From Neotabrizicola shimadae (GTDB lineage: Bacteria; Pseudomonadota; Alphaproteobacteria; Rhodobacterales; Rhodobacteraceae), in contig NZ_CP069370.1 of the NCBI RefSeq assembly GCF_019623905.1, forward strand, positions 62,001 through 126,000: a DNA stretch of 64,000 nucleotides, in the 5' to 3' direction. Every line of letters begins with the position of its first letter. The first letter of the stretch is position 1. The position numbers were made by a program, and so were the translations under genes. The notes beneath the pieces are model-generated. The model had not been told where the DNA came from. It made no database searches and was given only the letters and a program-made list of their open reading frames with translations. This document shows, piece by piece, positions 1 through 9,846 of the stretch.

Positions 1-2469
1 ATCCGCGCGGCGACGGGGCCGGACGGTGCCATTGGGCTTGGGCGCTTCGGTCGATGGCGTTTCCTCCGCCGCAGGGGCGGGCGTTTCCAGCGGATCGTCG
101 GACACATCCGAAGTCACCGGCGCCACGCCCAGCACCTCGTGGAACCGCTGCAGCATCGAAAGCGTGCGCGGCGACATCTCCTCGATCAGGCCGGGGATGT
201 ACTGCACCACCTTCAGGGCCAGTTCGCGCTCGGCCGGATCGCGCAGCAGAAGGGGCAGGGTGTCCAGGGCGCGCTCGGGCTCGAAGGTGGCGATCAGGGT
301 CTGCTGGTGGATGATCATGGCGCGCCGTTCTGCGCCCAGCGAGCGGAAGGGTTCGTCCTGCGTCAGCACATGGGCCGACCGTTCCAGCCGGTCACGGCGC
401 ACCTGGCCCCGGTTCTCGGCCAACAGCACCAGCATCCGGATCACCGCTTCGGGGAAGCCGCCTTGCTCGATCTGCATCAGCGCCGTCGCAACCTCTGGCA
501 GGCCGCGCAGTTCGCCCTGGCTCTTCAGCGTGCGCCGCGCCTCATGCGTGCGGCCGAAGCTGCGCGCCCAGGGCGTGCCCCACATGCTGTGGAACATCAG
601 CTCGTATTGCATGTCACGGGTGTCGCGCATGAACTCGATCATGTTCTCGGTGACTTGCACCCAGAACGCCTCGGCGGCGAGGAAGGGGTTGGTCGCGGCG
701 GCCTTCGCGCGGTCGGCCCGCACCTTTTCGGCCGCATCGGCAACGGACTGCATCGCCGGATTGCGGGTGGACATCAGCGCCCGCCCCAGCCGCTGCGGGT
801 GCAACGCGCGGCTCATCTCGGCGCCGGTCTCTGTCACAAGCGACCGGACCACGGGCCGGACGATGGAATCGTAGAGCTGCGCCTGCACCTCGGCCGACCG
901 CGCAACGGCGGCGAACGGACGTTCGTCCTGGAAAGCGTCGTCCAGTGCGCGGATGTCGTCCAGGGTGCGCTCGACGAAGCCGACGGTAAAGTGCTTGCGA
1001 CCGTCCGTCTCGGTCACGTCCTCGATTCGCATCTCGTACAGGCCGGGCGCCAGAGCCTCGATGGTCTTCAGCGTGGAGGCGACTTCCGAGTGCTCCTTCC
1101 TGGCGATCTGCGACGACACGAAGATCCCAAGGTGGCCCACCTGTTCATGCACCATGTAGACGATGCGCTGGCCGCGAATGCGGATCTCGTTCACATCGGC
1201 ATAGGTCTCGGCGATCCAGTTCAGCGCCTGCTGCGGCGGCGTGATGTTGTCGCCGTGGCTGGCGAAGACGATGATCGGCGCGCGGATTGCCTTCAGGTCG
1301 ATGGGACGGCCGGGCTCGATCCGGGCCTCGTTCTTCACCAGCCGGTTGCCGACGAACAGCTGTTCGACGATCCACTTGATCTCGGCCTCGGTCAGCAGGA
1401 AGAACCCGCCCCACCACTTCTCGAATTCCAGGAACGCCGCGTCGCCCTTGTCGATGTCGCGGAACAGATCGGTGTACTTGCGGAACAGCGTCCGCGCCGG
1501 GTTCAGCAGCTCAAAGTTCTGCACCAGATGCGCGCCATCGAAGATGCCGCCGCCCAGGTCAGAAAGGAACATCGGGATCCAGGTCCCGCCCAGCACCCCG
1601 GCATTGTAGCGCATCGGGTTCTCGCCGACCTTGCCCGCCCAGGGCGCAACCGGCGCGCCGTTGATCACGATGGGTCCAGTCAGGTCCGGGTTGGTCGCCG
1701 CCAAAAGCAGCGTGGCCCATCCCCCCTGGCAGTTTCCGGTTACGACCGGCTTCGACGCCTCGGGGTGACGCCGCATCACCTCGCGGACAAATGCGGCTTC
1801 GGTGCGGGTGACGTAAGACAGGAACTGCCCCGGTTCCGGCTCGCGGCGGAAAGCCACGAAATAGACGGGATGGCCCTCTTGCAGGGCCACGCCCACCTGG
1901 CTGTCGGTCTTGAATCCGCCGATGCCCGGCCCGTGGCCGGCGCGCGGGTCTATGATGATGTAGGGCCGGCGCGCGGAGTTCACCGTGACGCCTTCCGGCG
2001 GAACGATGCGCAGCAGCATGTAGTTGGACGGATAGGGCAGGTCCTTTCCGTCCATCACCACTTCGTAGTCATAGACCAGCACCGGCGGACAGCCCGCCGC
2101 CTCGTGCTCCAGGAAGATGTCGCCGCGCTTGCGCAGGGCATCCATGGTCAGGATCATCCGCTCCCAGGCGTCGCGCAGGTATTCCGTCATGTCCGATCCG
2201 AGCCGGCCTTCGGACTGTGCCTGCTGCAGGTCCGACATCAGCGCCTTGGCCTGCTCCAGCGCCGCCTCGGCCCGCGCGGTATGGGCCTTCACGATGCGGC
2301 CGGAATGGGCTGACGCCGCAGTCGTCAGGATCTCGGCCGTCTCTGACGCCGCACCGATTTCTGCTTCGACCTGCTGCACGGTATCCTGCAGCCTGGCCAG
2401 CGCATCGCTCTCCAGGCGGGGCACCTCGGGCTGACGGGCGGGGGAGAACAGATCGAAGACGCTGGCCAT
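1..2469 (-). CDS. DUF3141 alpha/beta-hydrolase-like protein (C-terminus beyond window)
   Basis: The frame is open from the ATG at 2469 to base 1, so at least 823 codons are present and the C-terminus lies outside the window. The protein belongs to the DUF3141 family, distant relatives of polyhydroxyalkanoate synthases with an alpha/beta-hydrolase core. About 250 residues in there is a nucleophile-elbow-like segment, GNCQGGWA, with Cys where hydrolases often have Ser, as in PHA synthases. A later stretch contains the conserved [13 protein letters not shown]. The N-terminus ([17 protein letters not shown]) and a helical region rich in Ala and Gln precede the core. The extreme C-terminus seen is acidic and proline-rich. 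It starts 10 bp after the FabI-like gene stops, so both are probably one transcript. In other Proteobacteria such genes sit with phosphotransacetylase, acetate kinase and FabI. The substrate is unknown. Confidence 0.85.
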   Translation of the reverse strand, partial: MASVFDLFSPARQPEVPRLESDALARLQDTVQQVEAEIGAASETAEILTTAASAHSGRIVKAHTARAEAALEQAKALMSDLQQAQSEGRLGSDMTEYLRDAWERMILTMDALRKRGDIFLEHEAAGCPPVLVYDYEVVMDGKDLPYPSNYMLLRIVPPEGVTVNSARRPYIIIDPRAGHGPGIGGFKTDSQVGVALQEGHPVYFVAFRREPEPGQFLSYVTRTEAAFVREVMRRHPEASKPVVTGNCQGGWATLLLAATNPDLTGPIVINGAPVAPWAGKVGENPMRYNAGVLGGTWIPMFLSDLGGGIFDGAHLVQNFELLNPARTLFRKYTDLFRDIDKGDAAFLEFEKWWGGFFLLTEAEIKWIVEQLFVGNRLVKNEARIEPGRPIDLKAIRAPIIVFASHGDNITPPQQALNWIAETYADVNEIRIRGQRIVYMVHEQVGHLGIFVSSQIARKEHSEVASTLKTIEALAPGLYEMRIEDVTETDGRKHFTVGFVERTLDDIRALDDAFQDERPFAAVARSAEVQAQLYDSIVRPVVRSLVTETGAEMSRALHPQRLGRALMSTRNPAMQSVADAAEKVRADRAKAAATNPFLAAEAFWVQVTENMIEFMRDTRDMQYELMFHSMWGTPWARSFGRTHEARRTLKSQGELRGLPEVATALMQIEQGGFPEAVIRMLVLLAENRGQVRRDRLERSAHVLTQDEPFRSLGAERRAMIIHQQTLIATFEPERALDTLPLLLRDPAERELALKVVQYIPGLIEEMSPRTLSMLQRFHEVLGVAPVTSDVSDDPLETPAPAAEETPSTEAPKPNGTVRPRRRAD

Positions 2470-2479
2470 GGAATAGTCC

Positions 2480-3247
2480 TCAAGCGGTGATAGAGAAACC
2501 GCCGTCGATGTCATGGACACCGCCGGTCAGGTTGCGGGCCTCGTCCGAGGCGAGGAAGGCGGCCATCGCCCCCACATCCTCGATGGTGGCCAGCTGATGG
2601 GTGGGCGCGCGGTCCGAGGCCGCGGCGAGAAGCTCGTCGAAATGGTCGATGCCGCTGGCGGCGCGGGTCTTCAGCGGCCCCGGCGACAGGGCATGGACGC
2701 GGATGCCCTTCTCGCCCAGCTCCGCTGCGGCATACCGCACGGCGCTTTCCAGCGCGGCCTTCACGGGGCCCATCATGTTGTAGTGCCGCACCACGCGGCT
2801 TGACCCGAAGAAGCTGACCGAAAGACAGCAGCCGCCCTCGGCCATCAGGGGTTCGGCCAGACGGATCATGCGCAGGAAGGAATGGACGGAAATATCCATG
2901 GCCTGGGCAAAGCCCTCGGGCGAGCAGTCCACCACCCTGCCATGCAGGTCGGCGCGCGGAGCGAAGGCGATGGAATGCAGAACCGTGTCCAGCCGGCCCC
3001 AGCGTTCGGCGATCTGGGCGAACACCGCTTCCATCTGGCCAGGCTGCGCCACGTCCAGGGGGGCCATGATCTCGGCTCCCAGGTCCTCGGCCAAGGGGCG
3101 GACGAAGGGTTCGGCCTTCTCGTTCAGCCAGGTGATTGCCAGGTCGGCACCCTGCGCCCGCAACGCCCGGGCGCAGCCCCAAGCGATCGAATTTTCATTG
3201 GCGATGCCGACAACCAGAGCTTTGTGATCTTGCAGCGAAAACATCAA
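2480..3247 (-). CDS. fabI: Enoyl-ACP reductase FabI-like (SDR family)
   Basis: This 255-residue protein is the length of bacterial FabI, which reduces enoyl-ACP with NADH in fatty acid elongation. The FabI-type nucleotide-binding start [11 protein letters not shown] is at residues 14-24. HSIAFAP is at 91-97, and the catalytic Tyr156 and Lys163 lie in YNMMGPVK. The position corresponding to E. coli Tyr146 is Phe (SFFGSS), a deviation from canonical FabI. Two Met codons open the frame, and the first was chosen. The next gene on the strand is the DUF3141 protein, 10 bp downstream. That partner and the altered Tyr suggest a specialised paralogue acting on other enoyl thioesters, not necessarily the housekeeping enzyme. 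This is inference. Confidence 0.85.
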   Translation of the reverse strand: MMFSLQDHKALVVGIANENSIAWGCARALRAQGADLAITWLNEKAEPFVRPLAEDLGAEIMAPLDVAQPGQMEAVFAQIAERWGRLDTVLHSIAFAPRADLHGRVVDCSPEGFAQAMDISVHSFLRMIRLAEPLMAEGGCCLSVSFFGSSRVVRHYNMMGPVKAALESAVRYAAAELGEKGIRVHALSPGPLKTRAASGIDHFDELLAAASDRAPTHQLATIEDVGAMAAFLASDEARNLTGGVHDIDGGFSITA

Positions 3248-3554
3248 GGCGACTCTCCAGTCGTTCCGCCCCGATGCTGGAGCGTTTCTGCGATGCAGAG
3301 GTGACAGTTGCCTGACGCTTCTGCGTCAGCGTCCGGGCCAGTGCCGGTGCGGAGGGAGGGCGTCGCGGAACGGCTGCGGGCCGGGTTCGGCGCCACACCG
3401 ACCGGCGTCACAAAAACAAGACATGCCTGCAACCTGTTGTTCACAGCGCGCGCCTAGGGAGGCGGCCTGAGTGGGTGGTGGGTACATGGGGCCCGGGCAA
3501 TCTGTCCGATCCTCACGGGACGCCGCACCTCCACAGGGGTCACAGGAGAATGAC
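3248..3554. promoter_or_regulatory. Divergent intergenic region with a hairpin
   Basis: This 307-bp stretch separates the fabI-like gene (minus) from the ABC importer (plus), so it should carry both promoters. It contains a perfect 7-bp inverted repeat, CTGACGC-TTCT-GCGTCAG, at 3312-3329. No U-run follows on either strand, which makes a regulatory site more likely than a terminator. No convincing gene was seen here. An upstream in-frame extension of the binding-protein gene to 3471 lacks a ribosome binding site and would hide the signal peptide. Confidence 0.4.
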
Positions 3555-4655
3555 ATGACCATCACTGCACGCCTTCTGACCGGCGCCGCCATGCTGGCCG
3601 CCCTTGGCGCAACCGCTGCCGCCGCCGACACGCTGGCCGATCTTGAGGCCGCCGCGAAGAAGGAAGGGATGCTGACCGTCATCGCGCTGCCGCATGACTG
3701 GTGCAACTACGGCGCCGTGATCGAGGGCTTCAAGAAGAAGTATCCCGAGATCCAGGTGAACGAGCTGAACCCGAACGCGGGTTCGGGCGACGAGATCGAG
3801 GCGATCAAGGCCAACAAGGGCAACACCGGCCCGCAGGCCCCCGACGTGATCGACGTGGGTCTCAGCTTCGGCCCGGCCGCCAAGGCCGAGGGCCTGCTGC
3901 AACCCTACAAGGTCGCCACCTGGGACGAGATCCCCGACAGCGTGAAGGACCCCGAGGGCTACTGGTACGGCGACTACTACGGCGTGCTGGCGATGGGCGT
4001 GAACAAGGACATCGTCGCCGAGGCCCCCACCAGCTTTGCCGATCTGACCGATGCGAAATACGCCAACGCCGTCGCCATGCCCGGCGACCCGCGCACCGGC
4101 AACTCGTCGATGATGACGGTCTATGCCGCGGGTCTTGCGACCGATGGCAAGCTGGCCGGAGCCGATGCGCTGAACGCCGGCATCGCCTGGTTCAAGGCGC
4201 TGAAGGACAGCTCGAACCTGGTTCCGGTGAACGGCAGCGCCCAGAACCTCGCCCAGGGCACCACGCCGATCTATTTCGACTGGGATTACAACCTGCTGGC
4301 CATGCGCGACAAACTGGACGGCAACCCGCCGGTGGAAGTCGTGATCCCGTCGGATTCGGTCATCGCCGGGGTCTATGTGCAGGCGATCTCGGCCTTCGCC
4401 CCGCATCCGAACGCCGCCAAGCTCTGGATGGAATACCTTTATTCGGACGAGGGCCAGATCGGCTGGCTTTCGGGCTACTGCCACCCGATCCGCTTCAACG
4501 CGATGGCCGCCGCGGGCAAGCTGCCGGCCGATCTGATGGCCAAGCTGCCGCCGGCGGAAGCCTATTCCAAGGCCGTGTTCCCCTCGCTGGACGAACAGGG
4601 CGCCGCCAAGAAGGCCACCGCCGACAACTGGGCGGCCCAGATGGGCGTGAACTGA
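3555..4655 (+). CDS. ABC transporter substrate-binding protein (family 1, PotD/Fbp-like)
   Basis: This is the periplasmic binding protein of the importer encoded by the next three genes. The start at 3555 has AGGAG upstream and opens a clear signal peptide (MTITARLLTGAAMLAALG, cleavage after AAA near residue 24). The mature part has the two-lobe extracellular solute-binding fold, with PDVIDVGLSFGPAAKAEGLL, YWYGDYYGVLAMGVNK, and a C-terminal lobe with AKLWMEYLYSDEGQ. It is 366 residues, normal for the polyamine, iron or aminoethylphosphonate binding proteins. The motifs do not settle which ligand is bound. A strong stem-loop follows the stop codon. Confidence 0.85.
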   Translation: MTITARLLTGAAMLAALGATAAAADTLADLEAAAKKEGMLTVIALPHDWCNYGAVIEGFKKKYPEIQVNELNPNAGSGDEIEAIKANKGNTGPQAPDVIDVGLSFGPAAKAEGLLQPYKVATWDEIPDSVKDPEGYWYGDYYGVLAMGVNKDIVAEAPTSFADLTDAKYANAVAMPGDPRTGNSSMMTVYAAGLATDGKLAGADALNAGIAWFKALKDSSNLVPVNGSAQNLAQGTTPIYFDWDYNLLAMRDKLDGNPPVEVVIPSDSVIAGVYVQAISAFAPHPNAAKLWMEYLYSDEGQIGWLSGYCHPIRFNAMAAAGKLPADLMAKLPPAEAYSKAVFPSLDEQGAAKKATADNWAAQMGVN

Positions 4656-4683
4656 TCCGGGCATGACCCAAGGCAGACCAATC

Positions 4684-4709
4684 GGGGCGGCGGAAACCTC
4701 CGCCGCCCC
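4684..4709 (+). promoter_or_regulatory. Intercistronic stem-loop after the binding-protein gene
   Basis: A perfect 11-bp stem (4684-4694 pairing with 4699-4709, loop AACC) lies in the 77-bp gap between the binding-protein gene and the first permease gene. No U-run follows, so it is not a typical intrinsic terminator. In many importer operons such a structure protects the upstream mRNA and keeps the binding protein in excess over the permeases. That role is inferred here. Confidence 0.6.
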
Positions 4710-4732
4710 CATCCCGTCATGAACGGATAGCA

Positions 4733-5623
4733 ATGGACGGCTCTCGCGATCTGACCGCAACCGACGGTCCTGCGCCCCGGCGCCTCAACCTGGACTGGCT
4801 CGGTGCTGTGCCGTTCATCGGCTTCTCCGCGCTGTTCCTGATCGTGCCGGTGTTCTACCTCGTCGCCGGCGCCTTCACCGGCCCCGAGGGCGGCTTCACG
4901 CTGGATAACATGATCGGGCTGACCAGCCCGGAAATCGCCTCGTCCTTCTGGTTGTCGATCCGGCTCAGCCTGGCCTCGGCCCTGATCGGCACTCTTGCCG
5001 GGCTTCTTCTCGCCCATGCGATCGTGCTGGGCGGAATGCCGGGCTGGATCCGCCGATCGGTCACCACCTTCTCGGGGGTGGCCTCGAACTTCGCGGGCGT
5101 GCCGCTGGCCTTTGCCTTCATCGCCACCCTGGGTCGCCTGGGTCTGGTGACCGTGCTCTTCCGCCAGGTCTTCGGCTTCGACATATATTCGACAGGCTTC
5201 AGCCTGTTCTCGTTCTGGGGCCTGGTCATCACCTATCTCTATTTCCAGATGCCGCTGATGCTTCTGGTCATCACCCCGGCGCTGGAGGGGCTGAAACCCG
5301 AATGGCGCGAGGCGGCGGAAAGCCTGGGCGCCAGTGGGCCGCAATACTGGACGATGGTCGGCGCGCCGGTGCTGGCGCCCTCGGTGATGGGCTGCTTCCT
5401 GCTTCTCTTCGCCAATGCCTTCGGAACGCTGGCAACGATCATCGCGCTGACCGGATCGAACTTTTCGGTCGTGCCGATCCTGCTGTTCCAGCAGATCCGC
5501 GGCAACGTCCTTTACAACCCGAACCTGGGCTACGCGCTGGCGCTCGGCATGATCCTGATCATGGTGGCGTCGAACCTGCTCTACATTGCCCTGCGCGCCC
5601 GGGCCGAGCGGTGGCAGAAATGA
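4733..5623 (+). CDS. ABC transporter permease, first subunit (PotB/CysT-like)
   Basis: This 296-residue inner-membrane subunit has about six hydrophobic segments, starting with AVPFIGFSALFLIVPVFYLV. It carries the cytoplasmic EAA loop typical of the binding-protein-dependent permease family (EWREAAESLGASGPQYWTMV, ending in APVLAPSVMG). The EAA loop docks on the ATPase encoded two genes on. The stop overlaps the start of the second permease as ATGA, which indicates translational coupling. The substrate is unknown, as for the binding protein. Confidence 0.85.
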   Translation: MDGSRDLTATDGPAPRRLNLDWLGAVPFIGFSALFLIVPVFYLVAGAFTGPEGGFTLDNMIGLTSPEIASSFWLSIRLSLASALIGTLAGLLLAHAIVLGGMPGWIRRSVTTFSGVASNFAGVPLAFAFIATLGRLGLVTVLFRQVFGFDIYSTGFSLFSFWGLVITYLYFQMPLMLLVITPALEGLKPEWREAAESLGASGPQYWTMVGAPVLAPSVMGCFLLLFANAFGTLATIIALTGSNFSVVPILLFQQIRGNVLYNPNLGYALALGMILIMVASNLLYIALRARAERWQK

Positions 5624-6447
5624 AGCGCCGGGTCTCTGTCGGGTCGGTGCTCATTGTCGTGGCGGCCGCGCTCTATTTCCTGGTGCCGCTCTATGCCGCC
5701 TTCCAGTTCTCGCTTCAGATGAAGCGCGGAGAGCTTTCCCTTGCTGCCTATCGGGCCCTGTTCGACAGCGACGTCTTCCTCAATGCCCTGACATTTTCGC
5801 TGATCGCTTCGGCCGCGGCGATCGTGGTGGGCGCGATCCTTGTGGTGCCGACGATCTACTGGGTGCGCCTGCGGCTGCCCCGGCTACGCCCGGTGATCGA
5901 GTTCATCTCGCTCCTGCCGCTGATCATCCCCTCGGTCGTTCTGGTCTTCGGCCAGATCCGCATGTTCGGATCCAGTTCGATCCTGCCGCTGACCACCAGC
6001 GATCTTGGCACCAACTTCCTGCTCGTCGCGGGCTATGTCGTTCTGTCGATGCCCTACATGTTCCGCGCCGTCGACAATGGTCTGGCCGCCATCGACATCG
6101 CCACGCTGACCGAGGCGGGCGAAAGCCTCGGCGCCTCGCGGCTGCGGATCGTGGGCACCATCATCTTCCCCAACATCCGCGGCGCGATCATCTCGGGCGC
6201 CTTCCTGACCCTGTCGATCTGCCTGGGCGAATTCGCCATCGCCAGCCTGCTGAACCGTCAGGCTTTCGGCCCCTACATGGTGCAATTGGGTCAGGACCGC
6301 GCCTACGAACCCGCCGCCCTGGCGATCATGAGCTTTGCCCTGACCTGGGTGCTGATGGCGCTGATGCAGGCCTTCGGGACGATGAAGCCGGGGCAGCGCC
6401 TGCTGCCGCGCTTCCGGTCGGCCCGCAACAACGGAGAGAAGGCATGA
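5620..6447 (+). CDS. ABC transporter permease, second subunit (PotC-like)
   Basis: This 275-residue membrane protein starts MKRRVSVGSVLIVVAAALYF and overlaps the preceding permease gene by ATGA. The EAA loop reads LTEAGESLGASRLRIVGTII followed by FPNIRGAI. About six membrane spans are visible. With the first permease it should form the heterodimeric channel. Its stop again overlaps the next start (ATGA at 6444), so the three genes 4733-7505 are tightly coupled. Confidence 0.85.
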   Translation: MKRRVSVGSVLIVVAAALYFLVPLYAAFQFSLQMKRGELSLAAYRALFDSDVFLNALTFSLIASAAAIVVGAILVVPTIYWVRLRLPRLRPVIEFISLLPLIIPSVVLVFGQIRMFGSSSILPLTTSDLGTNFLLVAGYVVLSMPYMFRAVDNGLAAIDIATLTEAGESLGASRLRIVGTIIFPNIRGAIISGAFLTLSICLGEFAIASLLNRQAFGPYMVQLGQDRAYEPAALAIMSFALTWVLMALMQAFGTMKPGQRLLPRFRSARNNGEKA

Positions 6448-7505
6448 GCAAGGTCGCGATCCGCTCGGTGCAGAAAAGTTTTGGCGCGAACACGGTGGTG
6501 CGCGACTTCGACCTGACCATCGGCGAGGGCGAGTTCATCTCGCTTCTGGGTCCGTCCGGCTGCGGCAAGACCACGGTTCTGCGCATGGTCGCGGGCTTCG
6601 AGACGCCGACACGGGGCACCATCGAGATCGACGGTCAGGATGTGACCGCGCAGCGCCCGAACCAGCGCAAGATCGGCATGATGTTCCAGTCCTACGCGCT
6701 GTTCCCGAACCTGACCGTTGCGGGCAACGTGGGTTTCGGTCTGAAGGTCGCCGGACTGCCACGCGAAAAGATCGCAGCGCGGGTCGACGAGATGCTCGCA
6801 ACCGTAGGACTGAAGGGTTTCGGCGCGCGTTATCCCTATCAGCTGTCGGGCGGCCAGCAGCAGCGCGTGGCACTGGCCCGCGCCATCGCGCCCCAGCCGC
6901 GCGTGCTGCTGCTCGACGAGCCGCTCTCCGCGCTTGACGCGAAGATCCGCGTCTCGCTGCGTGCCGAAATCCGGGCGATCCAGCGCCAGTTGGGGATCAG
7001 CACCCTGTTCGTCACGCACGACCAGGAAGAGGCGATGGCGATGTCGGACCGGGTGGTGGTGATGACCGGCGGCAAGGCCGACCAGGTGGGCACCCCGGCC
7101 GAGATCTACAGCCGCCCGGCCACCCGCTTCGTGGCCGAGTTCATCGGCGCGCTGAATGTCCTGCAAGGTGTCGTGACCGATCCCGCCAACGGGCAGATCG
7201 ACACCGCCGCAGGACCGGTCCAACTGGGACGGCCCGTGCCCAGGGACAGGGGCGCGGCGCTGGCCCTGGGCATCCGGCCCGAGGGTCTGCGCCTCGTCAA
7301 TGGCGCCGATCCGGAAGGCCCGTTGTTCATCGGTCGCCTTGTGTCGCGCGATTTTCTCGGTCCGATCATCCGACTCAGGGCACAGACGGAAGGGGGCACG
7401 CCGCTTGTCGTGGATTGCTTCAACCGGGACGGGGCGGACCTGCCCCAGCCAGGCGCACCGATCCGGCTGACCGTTCGCCCGGAAGAGGTCGTCCTGCTCG
7501 ATTGA
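6444..7505 (+). CDS. ABC transporter ATP-binding protein (PotA/FbpC-like)
   Basis: This 353-residue ATPase powers the importer. The Walker A motif is GPSGCGKT near residue 37, the signature LSGGQQQR, and Walker B VLLLDEP followed by LSALDAKIR. The switch His lies in [10 protein letters not shown]. After the ATPase domain a C-terminal region of about 110 residues has the TOBE pattern (LGIRPEGLRLV, LTVRPEEVVLLD), typical of the polyamine/iron/sulfate subfamily. SD-like GGAGAG precedes the ATG at 6444. It ends the operon. Confidence 0.9.
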   Translation: MSKVAIRSVQKSFGANTVVRDFDLTIGEGEFISLLGPSGCGKTTVLRMVAGFETPTRGTIEIDGQDVTAQRPNQRKIGMMFQSYALFPNLTVAGNVGFGLKVAGLPREKIAARVDEMLATVGLKGFGARYPYQLSGGQQQRVALARAIAPQPRVLLLDEPLSALDAKIRVSLRAEIRAIQRQLGISTLFVTHDQEEAMAMSDRVVVMTGGKADQVGTPAEIYSRPATRFVAEFIGALNVLQGVVTDPANGQIDTAAGPVQLGRPVPRDRGAALALGIRPEGLRLVNGADPEGPLFIGRLVSRDFLGPIIRLRAQTEGGTPLVVDCFNRDGADLPQPGAPIRLTVRPEEVVLLD

Positions 7506-7521
7506 CGGATGACCATGAGAA

Positions 7522-7548
7522 GCCGGGCTGCACATGCAGGCACCCGGC
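7522..7548 (-). terminator. Possible terminator of the serine-cycle operon
   Basis: GCCGGG at 7522-7527 pairs with CCCGGC at 7543-7548, with an inner CTGCA/TGCAG stem and a small bulge. It lies downstream of the malate-CoA ligase alpha gene on the minus strand and is followed there by only a short T-rich stretch (TTCT). The surrounding 7506-7661 holds no gene that I can see. The call is weak. Confidence 0.3.
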
Positions 7549-7661
7549 AGGGCCTCCTTGCCGAACCGCGAGGGCAGTGCCGGCACCAGAGCCTGCGGCC
7601 AACAGCGGCACGGCCACACCCGCGCCGCTCCGTCATTGCTCCCCGCCCATCCGCTACGGCG

Positions 7662-8561
7662 TCAGGCGGCCGCGCGGCGGGTGGTCAGGACGCGGGCCAT
7701 CGTCTCGCCCATGGCGGACGGGTTCGGCGCCACGGTAATACCGGCTGCCGCCAGGATCTCGACCTTTTCCTGCGCGCTTTCGCCAAAGGCCGAGATGATC
7801 GCCCCCGCATGGCCCATCTTGCGCCCCTTGGGCGCCGACAGCCCGGCGATATAGGCGACGATGGGCTTGGTCATGTTACGTGCGGCCCAGGCGGCCGCCT
7901 CGGCCTCCTGCGGGCCGCCGATCTCGCCGATCATCATCACGGCATCGGTCTCGGGGTCCTGCTGGAACAGCTCCAGGATGTCGCGGAAGGACGATCCGTT
8001 GATCGGGTCGCCGCCGATGCCCACGCTGGTCGATACGCCGATGCCCAGCGCCTTCATCTGGCTCGCCGCCTCATACCCCAGCGTGCCCGACCGGCCCACG
8101 ATGCCCACCCGGCCCGGCATGTAGATATGGGGCGGCATGATGCCCATGAAGCCCTTGCCGGGCGTGATGATGCCCGCGCAATTCGGCCCGATCAGGCGCA
8201 TCTTGCGGGCTTCGGGATAGCGGCGCAGAAAGCGCTTCACCCGCATCATGTCCTGCGAGGGGATGCCGTCGGTCACGCAGACGGCGGTGCGGATGCCGGC
8301 ATCCGCGGCCTCCATGATCGCATCGGCCGCAAAGGGCGGCGGCACGAACAGAAGCGAGGCTTCGGCGCCCGTCTCCTCGACCGCTTCGCGCACGGTGTTG
8401 AAGAGCGGCCGGTCCAACAGCCGCTCGCCGCCCTTGCCGGGGGTCACGCCCCCCACGACATTGGTGCCATGCCTGATCATCTCGGCGGCATGGAACTGGC
8501 CGATGCGGCCCGACATGCCCTGAACGATGACAGGGGTCTTCTCGGTGATCAGGATCGCCAT
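7662..8561 (-). CDS. mtkB: Malate-CoA ligase (malate thiokinase) alpha subunit
   Basis: This 299-residue protein belongs to the succinyl-CoA synthetase alpha family. It has the CoA-binding Rossmann start (VIVQGMSGRIGQFHA), the IGPNCAGIITPG segment and the phosphohistidine motif MGHAGAIIS near residue 253. By itself it could be SucD, but it directly follows the beta subunit and a malyl-CoA lyase gene. This makes malate + ATP + CoA to malyl-CoA the likely reaction. It lies 10 bp after the beta-subunit gene, with GGAG before the ATG, and ends the operon. Confidence 0.8.
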   Translation of the reverse strand: MAILITEKTPVIVQGMSGRIGQFHAAEMIRHGTNVVGGVTPGKGGERLLDRPLFNTVREAVEETGAEASLLFVPPPFAADAIMEAADAGIRTAVCVTDGIPSQDMMRVKRFLRRYPEARKMRLIGPNCAGIITPGKGFMGIMPPHIYMPGRVGIVGRSGTLGYEAASQMKALGIGVSTSVGIGGDPINGSSFRDILELFQQDPETDAVMMIGEIGGPQEAEAAAWAARNMTKPIVAYIAGLSAPKGRKMGHAGAIISAFGESAQEKVEILAAAGITVAPNPSAMGETMARVLTTRRAAA

Positions 8562-8571
8562 GATGTGCTCC

Positions 8572-9744
8572 TCAGGCAGCCAGTTTCGGGCGGGCCGCGA
8601 CGGCCTTGTCGGCGGCTTCGGCCAGGGTATCGGCGGTGATCAGCGGCAGGCCCGAGGCCTGAAGGATCGCCTTGCCCTCCTCGACATTCGTCCCCGCCAG
8701 CCGCACGACGACGGGAATGGTCATGCCCACCTCGCGATAGGCCTTGACCACGCCTTCAGCCACCCAGTCGCAGCGGTTGATGCCGGCGAAGATGTTCACC
8801 AGGATCACGCTGACATTGCGGTCGGCCAGCACGGTGCGAAAGGCGCGCACCACGCGCTCGGGACTCGCGCCCCCGCCGATATCGAGGAAGTTCGCAGGCT
8901 CGCCGCCGGCCAGCTTGATCATGTCCATCGTCGCCATGGCCAGGCCCGCGCCGTTGATGATGCAGCCGATGTCGCCTGTCAGCCCCACATAGGCCAGCCC
9001 GTGGTCGCCCGCGGTCGACTCGCGCGGGTCTTCCTGGCTGCGGTCGCGCAGTTCCGCGATCTGCGGGCGGCGGAACAGCGCGTTGGTGTCGAAGCTCATC
9101 TTGGCATCCAGCGCCACCAGATCCCCCGCCCCGGTGATCACCAAGGGGTTGATCTCGACCATCATCGCGTCAAGGTCGCGATAGGCGCGATAGCAGGCCT
9201 GCAGGATTGTCACCATCTGGGCGATCTGGCGGCCCTTCAGCCCCAGTCCAAAGGCCAGCTCCCGCGCCTGGAACTCCACCAGTCCCGCCGCCGGGTCGAT
9301 GGTCATGCGCCGCAGGCTGGCCGGGTCCGTCTCGGCCAGATCCTCGATCTCGATCCCGCCATGGGCCGAGGCCACGATCATGATCCGCTCGGATTTCCGA
9401 TCCAGCACGAAGCCCAGATACAGCTCCTGCGCGATGTCGCAGGCCGGTTCGACCCACAGCCGATAAACCCCCTTGCCGGCCTGGTCGGTCTGCTTCGTCA
9501 CCAGCTGGCGGCCGAACAGGCTTGCCGCATAGCTCTGCACCTCATCCACAGACCGGCACAGCTTGACCCCGCCCGCGGCACCACGGCCCCCGGCATGGAC
9601 CTGCGCCTTCACCACCCAGGCATCGCCCCCCAGCTCGCGCGCCCGGTAGGCGGCCTGTTCGGGGCTGTAGGCGAGCCCGCCCCGAGGCACCGGCACGCCG
9701 AAGCGGCCAAGGATTTCCTTCGCCTGGTATTCATGGATGTCCAT
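8572..9744 (-). CDS. mtkA: Malate-CoA ligase (malate thiokinase) beta subunit
   Basis: This 390-residue ATP-grasp subunit begins [20 protein letters not shown], the standard SucC/MtkA opening. It contains [18 protein letters not shown] for nucleotide binding, [11 protein letters not shown] for metal and ligand binding, and [14 protein letters not shown] with [12 protein letters not shown] near the C-terminus. GGAGGA precedes the start. Position between malyl-CoA lyase and the alpha subunit supports malate thiokinase over succinyl-CoA synthetase. An alternative role in TCA metabolism cannot be excluded from sequence alone. Confidence 0.82.
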   Translation of the reverse strand: MDIHEYQAKEILGRFGVPVPRGGLAYSPEQAAYRARELGGDAWVVKAQVHAGGRGAAGGVKLCRSVDEVQSYAASLFGRQLVTKQTDQAGKGVYRLWVEPACDIAQELYLGFVLDRKSERIMIVASAHGGIEIEDLAETDPASLRRMTIDPAAGLVEFQARELAFGLGLKGRQIAQMVTILQACYRAYRDLDAMMVEINPLVITGAGDLVALDAKMSFDTNALFRRPQIAELRDRSQEDPRESTAGDHGLAYVGLTGDIGCIINGAGLAMATMDMIKLAGGEPANFLDIGGGASPERVVRAFRTVLADRNVSVILVNIFAGINRCDWVAEGVVKAYREVGMTIPVVVRLAGTNVEEGKAILQASGLPLITADTLAEAADKAVAARPKLAA

Positions 9745-9846
9745 GTCCGTCCTCCCCTGGCAAGGCGGGGCCGGTCACGGGGGGCATCCCCCCATGCGCC
9801 AGGCCTTGCGGTTGTCGGTGGAATGGGCCCGGCGGGCCCATGCGGG

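Noticed and set aside
139-2313. 724-codon open frame on the plus strand
   Set aside because: It is antisense to the DUF3141 gene, is His/Arg/Gln-rich without homology, and arises from the high G+C third-codon bias of the real gene.
3540-4760. 406-codon minus-strand frame
   Set aside because: It is antisense to the substrate-binding protein gene, which has a signal peptide, a ribosome binding site and family motifs.
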